64,000 nt of DNA from Actinomyces timonensis DSM 23838. Lineage in GTDB: Bacteria; Actinomycetota; Actinomycetes; Actinomycetales; Actinomycetaceae. This document shows positions 15,588-24,049 of the stretch, one piece after another. How positions within the stretch are numbered: the first letter of the stretch is position 1; the number at the start of each line of letters is the position of its first letter. The translations under genes and the position numbers were made by a program. The stretch is from positions 586,233 to 650,232 of the forward strand of contig NZ_JH806632.1 in assembly GCF_000295095.1 (NCBI RefSeq). The letters are read 5' to 3'. Below the pieces are notes generated by a model that saw only the letters and a program-made list of their open reading frames with translations, searched no databases and was not told where the DNA came from.

Positions 15588-16796
15588 TTATGGGGTGGAG
15601 GCGAGCTCGAGAACGGCGCGGGCGGTGGCGTCGTCGACGACGAGATCCGTGGCCACCCGCGCCCGCAGCGCCGCCAGCAGGGCGGGGGCCTTCGCCCTGC
15701 CCGCCACCACGCACAGGCGCCTCGGGATGCGGGCGAGCTGGGCGGGGGTGGGCCCGGTGGCCCGCGCGTTGAGGGCGATATCGCTCCACGAGCCATCGGC
15801 GCGCAGGAGCACCGTGCACACGTCGCCCACCACCCGCTCGCGGCGCAGCGCCACACGGTCGGCGCGGCTGACGTGCCCGCCCTCGTAGACCTGCGAGGGC
15901 AGGACGCCCTGGACCACCGACCCGACACCGAAGACCGCCAGGTCGGCGCTGCGCGCCAGCGCCAGCACCCGGCGCACGGAGCGCTCGGACCACATCGCCT
16001 CGCGCGTGGCCACATGGTCGAAGAAGGCCGGGACGGGGAAGGCCACCACGCGCGCGCCCAGCGCCTCGCCGACCCTCGAGAGCACCTCGCCGGCGCTGGG
16101 CCCCATCTCCATCGGGTCCGTGGCGCCGTTGAGCTGGACCACCGTCAGCCCCGGCACGGGCCGCGCGGGCAGGGCCGCGCTCACCTCTGACATGGTGGTG
16201 CCCCAGGCCACGCCGACGACGACGCCCCGGCCGCCCGCGCTCAGCGCGCCGCTCTGGTCGCTCGGGACGGCTGAGCCACCGGAGCCATCCGGGCCGCCCG
16301 GAGCGCCCGAGTCCCTCGGGCCGGCGGCCCCCGCGGAGCCGGCCTCCCCGGGCCCGCCGTCCCCGACCCCCTCAGCGCCGCCCCCGACGCCCGGGGCACC
16401 CGGCGCCTCGGCGGCCCGGCGCTCGGCCAGATCGGCGGCGAGCTCGACCATCCGGGCCGCGGCGACACCCGCCACCTGCTGGAGCCGATGGATCTCCGTG
16501 GCGCCCTCGCGCACGGGAACGATCTGGGCGCGCACCCCGAACAGGGACGCGAAGCGCCCCTCGATGGAGCCGGCGCCGCCGGGCTGGGTGAGCTCGATGC
16601 GCACGATGCCGGTGGCGCGGGCGCGCTCGAGGAGCCGGGAGACGGTCGAGCGCGACACCCCCAGGTGGTGGGCGATCACCTCCATGGTCTCGCCCTGCAC
16701 GTAGTACATCGACGCCGCCTCATACGCCCTGAGCAGCGCGGAATTCTCGCCCGAACCGTTGGGATTCCGCGGAGAATCGTCACTCCGAGTGGTCAT
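15588..16796 (-). CDS. SorC-family regulator divergent from glpD, with an internal low-complexity insert
   Basis: The helix-turn-helix is at about 35-65 (TMEVIAHHLGVSRSTVSRLL) and is followed by a SorC effector domain (VVVGVAWGTTMSEVSAALP, VVQLNGATDPMEM, FGVGSVVQG). Between about residues 125 and 190 the effector domain is interrupted by a Gly/Ala/Pro/Ser-rich stretch, unusual for this family. ATG at 16794-16796 has GGAGG upstream; the earlier in-frame ATG has none. It is divergent from glpD with a 16-bp inverted repeat between them, so it likely controls glpDFK and itself in response to a glycerol- or polyol-derived phosphate. 402 residues, long because of the insert. Confidence 0.85.
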   Translation of the reverse strand: MTTRSDDSPRNPNGSGENSALLRAYEAASMYYVQGETMEVIAHHLGVSRSTVSRLLERARATGIVRIELTQPGGAGSIEGRFASLFGVRAQIVPVREGATEIHRLQQVAGVAAARMVELAADLAERRAAEAPGAPGVGGGAEGVGDGGPGEAGSAGAAGPRDSGAPGGPDGSGGSAVPSDQSGALSAGGRGVVVGVAWGTTMSEVSAALPARPVPGLTVVQLNGATDPMEMGPSAGEVLSRVGEALGARVVAFPVPAFFDHVATREAMWSERSVRRVLALARSADLAVFGVGSVVQGVLPSQVYEGGHVSRADRVALRRERVVGDVCTVLLRADGSWSDIALNARATGPTPAQLARIPRRLCVVAGRAKAPALLAALRARVATDLVVDDATARAVLELASTP

Positions 16797-16820
16797 GTTC
16801 CTCCGCCTCGCGCACCGATT

Positions 16821-16870
16821 CTGCACGTTCGTGCAGACTGCTTGCCCATCCTCTCACAACCCTCAACGAT
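16821..16870. promoter_or_regulatory. Candidate regulator site and glpD promoter
   Basis: CTGCACGTTCGTGCAG (16821-16836) is an inverted repeat with 7-base arms, the form expected for a SorC operator, 25 bp upstream of the regulator start. Just beyond it, TTGCCC (16842-16847) and AACGAT (16865-16870) are separated by 17 bp and could be the glpD -35 and -10. A bound protein directly upstream of the -35 would suit activation. Inference from sequence only. Confidence 0.55.
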
Positions 16871-16947
16871 GTGTCGTAGGGAACAACCGCCACCCTGACA
16901 GCCGCGCCCGAGACGCAGCCGCTCACCGTCGAGACCGAGGAGCCACC

Positions 16948-18720
16948 ATGGCAAGCCCAGCCCCCGCACCCACACCACTGCGATCCACAGCCCTCAACCG
17001 GGAGCAGCGCGCCGAGGCGCTCGCCGCCCTGTCCGCGAACGGCCCCACGGACGAGCCGCTCGACGTCCTGGTCATCGGCGGTGGCGTCACCGGCGCCGGC
17101 ATCGCCGTCGACGCCGCCTCCCGCGGCCTGCGCACCGGCATCGTCGAGATGGGCGACTGGGCCTCCGGCACGTCGTCGTGGTCCTCCAAGCTCGTCCACG
17201 GAGGCCTGCGCTACCTCTACCAGGCCAACTTCGCCCTCGTCCACGAGGCCCTCACCGAGCGCGGCCGCCTCCTGACCAACAACGCGCCCCACCTCGTCAA
17301 GGCCCAGCCCTTCCTGTGGCCGCTCAAGCACCACTACGAGCGCACCTACTCCGCCGTCGGCGTGGGCATGTACGACGCCCTGGCCGTGGTCGGCGCCCGC
17401 GGGCACAAGACCGTGCCCATCCAGAAGCACCTGGGCAAGAAGGGCACCGCCGCCCTGGCCCCCGCCCTGGACACCAGCCACCTGGCCGGCTCCATCCGCT
17501 TCTACGACGCCCGCGTGGACGACTCGCGCCTCGTCATCGACCTGGTCCGCACCGCCGTCGGCCTGGGCGCTCACGCCGCCAACCGCACCCGTGTCACCGG
17601 CTTCCTCAAGGACGACGAGGGCCGCGTCACCGGTGTGGCCGCCACCGACCTCGCCAGCGGCAAGGAGATCGAGATCCGCGCCGCCCGCACCATCAACGCC
17701 ACCGGCGTGTGGACCGAGGAGGTCCAGGACATGGCCACCACCGAGGGCGGCCTCAAGGTCCTGGCGTCCAAGGGCATCCACATCGTCGTGCCCAAGACCG
17801 CCATCGACGCCGAGTCCGGCATCTTCCTGCGCACCGAGAAGTCCGTCCTCTTCATCATCCCGTGGCCCGAGTACTGGGTCATCGGCACCACGGACACCCC
17901 GTGGGAGGAGGACGTCGCCAAGCCGGTGGCCACCAGCGCGGACATCGACTACGTCCTGGAGCACGCCAACTCCGTGCTCACCCGCCCGATCCGCCGCGAG
18001 GACATCATCGGCGTCTACGCGGGCCTGCGCCCCCTGCTCCAGCCCCGCCTCAAGCCGGGCGCCGAGGCGGCCTCCACGAAGGTCTCCCGCGAGCACACCG
18101 TCACCCGCGTGGCCCCCGGCCTGACCGCCATCGCAGGCGGCAAGCTGACCACCTACCGCGTCATGGGCGTCGACGCCGTCGACCACGCGCTGGGCGAGGC
18201 CCTCGCCTACGCCCACCCCAGCCGCACCGAGAACCTGCCCCTCGTGGGCGCCGAGGGCTATGAGGAGATGGCCGGCCGCGCCGCCCAGCTCGCGGCGGAG
18301 CGCGACTGGACACTGGCGCGCATCACGCACCTGCTGGACCGCTACGGCGACGAGACCGCCGACATCCTCGGGCTCATCGACGCCGACGCCGAGGCCAAGG
18401 ACTCCCAGCGCCTGGGCGAGCCCCTGGCCGAGGCGCCCACCTACCTGCGCGCCGAGGTCGCCTGGGCCGTCACGCACGAGGGCGCCGAGCACCTTGAGGA
18501 CGTCCTGCTGCACCGCGTGCGCCTGGACCTGTCCCACCGAGACCGCGGGCTGTCCGCCGCCAAGGAGATCCTGGGGATCATGGCCCCGCTCCTCCATTGG
18601 TCTGACAACGACGCCGCGAAGGAGCTAGCCTCCTACACCGAGAGGGTCGAGCAGATCGCCGCCGCCGAGGCCGAGGCCACCGACGCCGACGCGGTCGCGA
18701 AGGTCACCCGACCCATCTGA
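16948..18720 (+). CDS. glpD: Glycerol-3-phosphate dehydrogenase, FAD-dependent
   Basis: Membrane-associated flavoenzyme that oxidises glycerol 3-phosphate to dihydroxyacetone phosphate and passes electrons to quinone. 590 residues. FAD-binding Rossmann motif DVLVIGGGVTGAGIAVDAAS is near 35-54, followed by SGTSSWSSKLVHGGLRYL; further family stretches are GVWTEEVQ, FIIPWPEYWVIGTTDTPWEE and GGKLTTYRVMG. The C-terminal DAO_C-type domain occupies about 400-530. ATG at 16948-16950 follows GAGGAG. First gene of glpD-glpF-glpK; the three together take up glycerol, phosphorylate it and oxidise it. Confidence 0.95.
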   Translation: MASPAPAPTPLRSTALNREQRAEALAALSANGPTDEPLDVLVIGGGVTGAGIAVDAASRGLRTGIVEMGDWASGTSSWSSKLVHGGLRYLYQANFALVHEALTERGRLLTNNAPHLVKAQPFLWPLKHHYERTYSAVGVGMYDALAVVGARGHKTVPIQKHLGKKGTAALAPALDTSHLAGSIRFYDARVDDSRLVIDLVRTAVGLGAHAANRTRVTGFLKDDEGRVTGVAATDLASGKEIEIRAARTINATGVWTEEVQDMATTEGGLKVLASKGIHIVVPKTAIDAESGIFLRTEKSVLFIIPWPEYWVIGTTDTPWEEDVAKPVATSADIDYVLEHANSVLTRPIRREDIIGVYAGLRPLLQPRLKPGAEAASTKVSREHTVTRVAPGLTAIAGGKLTTYRVMGVDAVDHALGEALAYAHPSRTENLPLVGAEGYEEMAGRAAQLAAERDWTLARITHLLDRYGDETADILGLIDADAEAKDSQRLGEPLAEAPTYLRAEVAWAVTHEGAEHLEDVLLHRVRLDLSHRDRGLSAAKEILGIMAPLLHWSDNDAAKELASYTERVEQIAAAEAEATDADAVAKVTRPI

Positions 18721-18725
18721 TCAGC

Positions 18726-18757
18726 GCGTGCGCCTGCTCAACCGAGCAGGCGCACGC
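18726..18757 (+). terminator. Strong hairpin between glpD and glpF
   Basis: Fourteen-base perfect arms GCGTGCGCCTGCTC and GAGCAGGCGCACGC with a four-base loop AACC. No T-run follows. It could act as a terminator, or as an mRNA processing or stability element that sets glpF-glpK levels apart from glpD. Confidence 0.65.
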
Positions 18758-18820
18758 CCCTCTCCCCGCCCCTGATAACCCTCACATGGCACGTTGACGT
18801 GCAGAAAGCGATTCCCTCCC

Positions 18821-19585
18821 ATGAGCCTGGCTCACATCTTCTTCTCGGAGTTCCTCGGAACTGCGATTCTCCTCCTCCTCGGTGCTGGCGTCGTCGCCAC
18901 GAACCTCCTGCCCAAGTCCAAGGGCAAGGGCGGCGGCTGGCTGCTCATCAACTGGGGATGGGGCCTGGCGGTGTTCGCCGGCGTCTACGTCGCCTACGAC
19001 ACCGGTGGCCACCTCAACCCCGCGGTGACCATCGCCAAGGTCGTCGGCCACATGTTCGACTCCGGCGTCACCCTCAACGGCCCGGCCCTGGATAACGGCG
19101 GCATCGCGGTGAGCGGCACCAACGTGCTCGTCTACATCGTCGCCCAGTTCCTGGGAGCCTTCGTCGGAGCCGTCCTGTGCTGGCTGACCTTCAAGCAGCA
19201 CTTCGATGAGGACTGTGACCCGGCCCTCAAGCTCGGCGTCTTCTCCACCGCCCCCGAGATCCGCTCCTACGGCTGGAACACACTGACCGAGGCCATCGGC
19301 ACCGCCGTCCTCATCATCTGGGTCTTCGTCTCCGGGCACACCCAGAGCGCCATCGGCCCGCTCGGCGTGGCCCTCATCATCGTGGTCATCGGCACCTCGC
19401 TGGGCGGCCCCACCGGGTACGCCATCAACCCCGCCCGTGACCTCGGCCCGCGCGTCGCCCACGCCGTGCTCCCCATCAAGGGCAAGGGCGGCTCCGACTG
19501 GGCCTACTCCTGGGTCCCGGTGGTCGGCCCGATCCTGGGCGCCATCGCCGGTACGGTGATCGTCTTCGCGGGCGGCCTCGCCTGA
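18821..19585 (+). CDS. glpF: Glycerol uptake facilitator (aquaglyceroporin)
   Basis: Channel protein of the MIP family, 254 residues with six membrane spans. Both half-helix signatures are present: HLNPAVTIAKV and INPARDLGPR. The Asp after the second NPAR is typical of glycerol channels rather than water-only aquaporins. ATG at 18821 is chosen because MSLAHIFFSEFLGTAILLL starts directly at the first membrane helix; an in-frame TTG at 18794 would add nine residues. No strong ribosome binding site is visible. It lies between glpD and glpK, with hairpins on both sides. Confidence 0.94.
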   Translation: MSLAHIFFSEFLGTAILLLLGAGVVATNLLPKSKGKGGGWLLINWGWGLAVFAGVYVAYDTGGHLNPAVTIAKVVGHMFDSGVTLNGPALDNGGIAVSGTNVLVYIVAQFLGAFVGAVLCWLTFKQHFDEDCDPALKLGVFSTAPEIRSYGWNTLTEAIGTAVLIIWVFVSGHTQSAIGPLGVALIIVVIGTSLGGPTGYAINPARDLGPRVAHAVLPIKGKGGSDWAYSWVPVVGPILGAIAGTVIVFAGGLA

Positions 19586-19592
19586 TCCTCGC

Positions 19593-19620
19593 CGGGGCGG
19601 CCCCGCCCGGGGCCGCCCCG
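19593..19620 (+). terminator. Hairpin between glpF and glpK
   Basis: Twelve-base arms CGGGGCGGCCCC and GGGGCCGCCCCG with loop GCCC. No T-tract follows, so read-through into glpK is likely and the structure may stabilise the upstream message. Confidence 0.6.
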
Positions 19621-19657
19621 CACCCCACCCCCTCACAAAGAAGTGAAAGGAAATCTC

Positions 19658-21184
19658 ATGACCGAGAAGAAGTACGTCCTCGCCATCGACCAGGGCACGA
19701 CGTCGTCGCGCGCCATCCTGTTCAACCACTCCGGCGAGATCGTCTCCGTGGGCCAGAAGGAGTTCACGCAGATCTTCCCCAACCCCGGCTGGGTCGAGCA
19801 CGACCCCGTGGAGATCTGGAAGTCCGTGCGCTCCGTCGTCGCCGACGCCCTGCAGAAGGCCGATACGAACCGCCACGAGATCGCCGCCGTCGGTATCACC
19901 AACCAGCGCGAGACCACCATCGTGTGGGACAAGAACACGGGCGAGCCCGTCTACAACGCCCTCGTGTGGCAGGACGTGCGCACCGGTGACATCGTCCGCG
20001 AGATCGCCGACGGCGACCCGGCCGGCACCGAGCGCTACCGCCAGATCACTGGCGAGAACGTCTCCACCTACCCCTCGGCCACGAAGATCAAGTGGATCCT
20101 CGACAACGTCGAGGGCGCCCGCGAGCGCGCCGAGGCCGGCGACCTGCTCTTCGGCACCCCGGACACGTGGGTCCTGTGGAACCTCACGGGCGGCGTCAAC
20201 GGCGGCGTTCACGCCACCGACGTCACCAACGCCTCGCGCACCCTCCTCATGGACGTGCGCACCTTGACGTGGCGCGAGGACATCTGCGCCGACTTCGGCA
20301 TCCCGGTCTCCATGCTCCCCGAGATCAAGTCCTCCTCCGAGGTCTACGGCCACGGCCGCAAGAATGGCCTCCTCGTGGACACCCCGATCTCCGGCATCCT
20401 GGGCGACCAGCAGGCGGCGACCTTCGGTCAGGCCTGCTTCGAGAAGGGCATGGCGAAGAACACCTACGGCACCGGCTGCTTCACGCTCATGAACACCGGC
20501 ACCGAGCCGGTCTTCTCCACCAACGGACTGCTGACCACCGTGCTCTACAAGCTCGGCGACGAGGCCCCGGTCTACGCCCTGGAGGGCTCGGTGGCCGTGG
20601 CCGGCTCGCTGGTCCAGTGGCTGCGCGACAACCTCGGCATGATCGTGAAGTCCTCGGACATCGGCGAGCTCGCCGCGAGCGTGGAGGACAACGGCGGTGT
20701 GTACTTCGTCCCGGCGTTCTCCGGCCTGTTCGCCCCCTACTGGCGTGACGACGCCCGTGGCGCGATCGTGGGCCTGACCCGCTACGTCACCAAGGCGCAC
20801 ATCGCCCGCGCGGTGGAGGAGTCGACGGCCTTCCAGTCGGCCGAGCTCATCGAGGCGATGAACGCCGACGCCGGTGTTCCGCTCAAGGAGCTCAAGGTCG
20901 ACGGCGGCATGACGGTGGACGACCTCGTCATGCAGTTCCAGGCTGACATCTCCGGCGTGGACGTCATCCGCCCGGTCGTCGCCGAGACCACCGCCCTGGG
21001 TGTCGCTTACGCGGCCGGCCTCGCGGTGGGCTTCTGGGCCTCCACCGACGATGTCATCGCCAACTGGCAGGAGGGCAAGCGCTGGACTCCGTCCATGGAC
21101 GCCGCTGAGCGCGACCGCACCTACCGCCTGTGGAAGAAGGCCGTGACCCGGACCTTCGACTGGGTGGACGAGGACGTGAAGTAA
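19658..21184 (+). CDS. glpK: Glycerol kinase
   Basis: Phosphorylates glycerol to sn-glycerol 3-phosphate, trapping it in the cell. 508 residues, normal for the family. Signatures: [20 protein letters not shown] at the N-terminus, [34 protein letters not shown], and [20 protein letters not shown] with [14 protein letters not shown]. The ATG at 19658 has GAAAGG seven bases upstream. Last gene of the glp cluster and followed by a strong hairpin. It is the third FGGY kinase of the window and the only one whose substrate is certain. Confidence 0.96.
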   Translation: MTEKKYVLAIDQGTTSSRAILFNHSGEIVSVGQKEFTQIFPNPGWVEHDPVEIWKSVRSVVADALQKADTNRHEIAAVGITNQRETTIVWDKNTGEPVYNALVWQDVRTGDIVREIADGDPAGTERYRQITGENVSTYPSATKIKWILDNVEGARERAEAGDLLFGTPDTWVLWNLTGGVNGGVHATDVTNASRTLLMDVRTLTWREDICADFGIPVSMLPEIKSSSEVYGHGRKNGLLVDTPISGILGDQQAATFGQACFEKGMAKNTYGTGCFTLMNTGTEPVFSTNGLLTTVLYKLGDEAPVYALEGSVAVAGSLVQWLRDNLGMIVKSSDIGELAASVEDNGGVYFVPAFSGLFAPYWRDDARGAIVGLTRYVTKAHIARAVEESTAFQSAELIEAMNADAGVPLKELKVDGGMTVDDLVMQFQADISGVDVIRPVVAETTALGVAYAAGLAVGFWASTDDVIANWQEGKRWTPSMDAAERDRTYRLWKKAVTRTFDWVDEDVK

Positions 21185-21231
21185 CCGCTCCTCCCCTGAT
21201 CGGCCGGCCCTGCTGTCCCTGCCGGCCCACT

Positions 21232-21263
21232 GAGGCCCCCGGCGCCCGCGCGCCGGGGGCCTC
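21232..21263 (+). terminator. glpK terminator-like hairpin
   Basis: Thirteen-base arms GAGGCCCCCGGCG (21232-21244) and CGCCGGGGGCCTC (21251-21263) close on CCCGCG. It lies 48 bp after the glpK stop, the right place for the end of the glp transcript. Confidence 0.75.
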
Positions 21264-21302
21264 CTCGCGCCCTCAGCCCCGCCCTGCCGTCTCGGCCCGC
21301 TC

Positions 21303-21376
21303 CCGCGCCCTCATCCTCGCAGTTCGAGGGCGCGGGAGCGGGCTGGGGGAGCGGGAGCGGGCTGGGGGAGCGGGAG
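21303..21376. repeat. Dispersed palindromic element (orientation A) followed by 19-bp tandem repeats
   Basis: The hairpin at 21303-21336 has arms CCGCGCCCTC and GAGGGCGCGGG around a core CATCCTCGCAGTT. The same core and stem recur in inverted orientation at 54321-54354. It is followed by two and a half copies of a 19-bp G-rich unit (GCGGGAGCGGGCTGGGGGA) up to about 21376. No gene lies in 21185-21432. Confidence 0.75.
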
Positions 21377-21397
21377 CAGCAACAGGCAGAGGCCCTC

Positions 21398-21450
21398 TTG
21401 CGAACTCGGCGTCACCTCCCTACGATTTAAGCGTGAACGCAAACGCTAAA
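21398..21450 (+). promoter_or_regulatory. Promoter and ArsR-type operator of the metal efflux pair
   Basis: TTGCGA (21398-21403) and TACGAT (21421-21426) are spaced by exactly 17 bp. The imperfect inverted repeat TTTAAGCGT (21426-21434) / AACGCTAAA (21442-21450) starts in the -10 and covers the expected transcription start, which coincides with the GTG at 21433. This is the classic place for an ArsR repressor to block its own transcription, and implies a leaderless mRNA. Confidence 0.65.
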
Positions 21451-21837
21451 CTTTCGCTCGTGCGAGACGGGGGCGCCACCCCGCTCTCCGCGATGAGCGA
21501 CGCCGAGACGCTGGAGACCGCCGAGCTCGCCGCCGAGGTCTTCTCCCTGCTCGCCGATGCCACCCGCATCCGCATCATCGCCCTGCTCGAGGAGGAGGGC
21601 GAGCTCTCCTCCGGTGTCCTGGCCGAGCGCACCGGCCGCAGCGCAGCCGCCGTCTCCCAGCACCTGGCCAAGCTCCGCCTCGGGCACATCGTCGCCTCGC
21701 GCAACGAGGGCTCCCGCGTCTACTACCGGCTCATCGACGAGCACGCGCGCATCCTCGTGCGCCAGGCCGTCTTCCAGGCCCAGCACGTCACCGGCAACCT
21801 GCCCGCCGACCACCGGATCGGAGTCGACCATGATTAA
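21433..21837 (+). CDS. ArsR/SmtB-family metal-sensing repressor
   Basis: Winged-helix repressor of 134 residues that is expected to release DNA when metal binds. The recognition helix region is GVLAERTGRSAAAVSQHLAKLRLG, then the wing SRNEGSRVYYRLIDEH. The alpha-3 cysteine box of CadC/ArsR (ELCVCDL) is absent (ELSSGVL here). His and Asp residues near the C-terminus (DEHARILVRQ, FQAQHVTG, ADHRIGVDHD) suggest the alpha-5 type of site used for Zn, Co or Ni. GTG 21433 sits at the predicted transcription start (leaderless); ATG 21493 would give a 114-residue form. It overlaps the ATPase start by 8 bases. Confidence 0.87.
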   Translation: MNANAKLSLVRDGGATPLSAMSDAETLETAELAAEVFSLLADATRIRIIALLEEEGELSSGVLAERTGRSAAAVSQHLAKLRLGHIVASRNEGSRVYYRLIDEHARILVRQAVFQAQHVTGNLPADHRIGVDHD

Positions 21838-23821
21838 CACAGCGCCCGAGCTCGTTGAGCCCACGCCAGTCGCGCTGAATGCGACGACGCCCTCCGCCGG
21901 ACCCTCGCCCTCCGCCGCGCCCGCGCCGGCAGGCCATCCAGCGCCGACCGAGGCCCACAGGCCTCTCCTGGAGCGCATCGAGGCCGCCGACGCCGCCCGC
22001 ATCGCCCTCGTCGCCGTCGGGGCCCTCGCCGCCTGGATCACCCGACTGGCGGGCGCGCCGGGATGGACGGTCGCGGCGATCGGCACGGCCACGCTGCTGG
22101 CCAGCTGCTGGCCCATCGTCGTCGAGGCCTGGGGGGACCTGCGCGAGCGGCGCATGAGCATGGAGCTGTCCATGCTGCTGGCCATCGTCGCGGCGGCCGC
22201 CATCGGGCAGTGGGGCTCGGCCCTGCTCATCGCCCTGTTCGTGCTCGTCGCCGAGGTCCTGGAGGACATGTGCATGGAGCGGGGGCGCGACGCCCTCACC
22301 GGCCTCATGAGCTTCCTGCCGAGCACTGCCCGTGTCATCATCGACGGCGAGGAGCGGGAGATCCCCCTCGACGACCTCGTCCCGGGCCAGGTCATCGCCC
22401 TGCGCCCGGGCGGTCGGGTGCCGGCCGATGGCGTCGTGCGCCGGGGCAGCGCCGACATCGACCAGTCCCGCATCACCGGCGAGTCCATGCCGGTGACCGT
22501 GGGGACGGGCGACCACGTCCCCGCCGGCTCGATCACCCAGGGGACCCTGGAGCTCGAGGTCACCAGGGCGGGCGAGGACTCCTCCTTCGGCCGGATCATC
22601 GCCGCCGTGCGCACCGCGCAGGACAGCCGCGCCCCCGTCCACCGCCTGGCGGACGTGCTGGCCGCCCGCATCATCTACCTGGCGCTCGGACTGGCGCTCA
22701 TCACCCTCCTCGTCACGCGGGACGCCCAGGCGACGATCTCCGTCGTCATCGCCGCAGGGGCCTGCGGCGTCGCGGCGGGCACGCCCCTGGCCGTCCTGGC
22801 AGCCATCGCCCGGGGCGCGCGCACCGGCGCCTTCGTCAAGGACGGCGCGCACCTGGAGATCCTGTCCGCCGTCGACACGGTGGTGCTGGACAAGACCGGC
22901 ACGCTCACCACCGGCGCGCCGCGCGTCGTCGGGCTGCGCCCCGCGAGCGGCGGCGCGGGCGCGGAGGACTCACTGCTGCGCCTGGCCGCGGCCGCGGAGT
23001 GGAACACAGAGCACCCCATCGGGCAGGCGATCGTCGAGCGGGCCCGCGAGCGCGCGCTGGACATCCCCTCCCCCGCCTCCAGCCGCTACACCCCGGGCAT
23101 GGGCGTCGAGGCACTCGTCGAGGGGCGGCTTGTGAGGGTCGGCCGCCTCGACGCCGACCAGGCGGCCCAGGTCGCGAACAGCCTCTCCTCGCCCACCGGC
23201 GCGGCCGGCCTGCCCGCCGGGACCACCGCCGTCCAGGTCATCGTCGACGGCCGCGCGGCGGGCATCATCCTCGTGGCCGACGAACTGCGCGAGGGATCGG
23301 CCCTCATGCTGTCCCAGATCCGGGACATGGGCCTCGATGTCCTCATGCTCACCGGCGACGCGCCGTCGACGGCCGCGCGGATCGGCGCCGAGCTGGGCCT
23401 GGCCCCCGAGCAGATCCGCGCGGGCCTGCTGCCGCAGGACAAGGACGCGATCGTCGGCGAGCTGCGGGCGGCGGGTTACCGGGTGGCCATGGTCGGCGAC
23501 GGCGTCAACGACGCCCCGGCCCTGTCCGCCGCGGACGTCGGCATCGCCATGGGATCGGGCACGGATGTGGCCCGCGAGGCGGGCGACATCGTCCTCGTGA
23601 GCTCCGACCCGCTGTCCCTGGCACGCACGATCCGCATCGCCCGCCGGGCGCGGGGCATCATCATGGCGAACTTCATCGGGACGATCGCCGTCGACGCCGT
23701 CGCGATGGGACTGGCCGCGCTGGGCCTGCTCGGGCCGATCGCCGCCGCGCTCGTGCACGTGGGCTCTGAGACCGCCTTCATCCTCAACTCGGCGCGCCTG
23801 GCCCCCGCTCCCCGGAGCTGA
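21830..23821 (+). CDS. P1B-type metal-transporting ATPase with an atypical membrane motif
   Basis: ATP-driven metal efflux pump of 663 residues, co-transcribed with the ArsR repressor. Motifs: TGES (actuator domain, RITGESMPVTVG), phosphorylation site DKTGT (VVLDKTGTLTTG), the HP dipeptide of heavy-metal pumps (WNTEHPIGQAI), and hinge VGDGVNDAPALSAADVGIAMG. The membrane CPC/CPH/SPC motif before TP is replaced: the segment reads AGACGVAAGTPLAV, so the usual Pro is Ala and only one Cys remains. The N-terminus (about 45 residues) is Pro/Ala-rich with no HMA domain. Metal specificity cannot be assigned; neighbouring regulator residues favour Zn/Co/Ni. I recall similar GACG-type pumps elsewhere but cannot verify. 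Confidence 0.87.
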   Translation: MINTAPELVEPTPVALNATTPSAGPSPSAAPAPAGHPAPTEAHRPLLERIEAADAARIALVAVGALAAWITRLAGAPGWTVAAIGTATLLASCWPIVVEAWGDLRERRMSMELSMLLAIVAAAAIGQWGSALLIALFVLVAEVLEDMCMERGRDALTGLMSFLPSTARVIIDGEEREIPLDDLVPGQVIALRPGGRVPADGVVRRGSADIDQSRITGESMPVTVGTGDHVPAGSITQGTLELEVTRAGEDSSFGRIIAAVRTAQDSRAPVHRLADVLAARIIYLALGLALITLLVTRDAQATISVVIAAGACGVAAGTPLAVLAAIARGARTGAFVKDGAHLEILSAVDTVVLDKTGTLTTGAPRVVGLRPASGGAGAEDSLLRLAAAAEWNTEHPIGQAIVERARERALDIPSPASSRYTPGMGVEALVEGRLVRVGRLDADQAAQVANSLSSPTGAAGLPAGTTAVQVIVDGRAAGIILVADELREGSALMLSQIRDMGLDVLMLTGDAPSTAARIGAELGLAPEQIRAGLLPQDKDAIVGELRAAGYRVAMVGDGVNDAPALSAADVGIAMGSGTDVAREAGDIVLVSSDPLSLARTIRIARRARGIIMANFIGTIAVDAVAMGLAALGLLGPIAAALVHVGSETAFILNSARLAPAPRS

Positions 23822-24049
23822 GACGCCCGCGACCGCGCCTGCCCCCGCGCGGGCCCGCCCGACCCCGGCGCCCCCGGAGCGCACCGCGCGCCGGGGATGT
23901 CGGGTACCCTCGTCTAGGACGTTCGTCCACTTGCCGCGCCCGGGCGACTCGGCGCGGCGCGATCCCCAGGCCCGCGGGGGCGCTCGGCGCAGCGCTCGCG
24001 CCCCTTTCCCCGGGCCCACTACTGACCAGCAACGACGCCGGAGGTCCTC

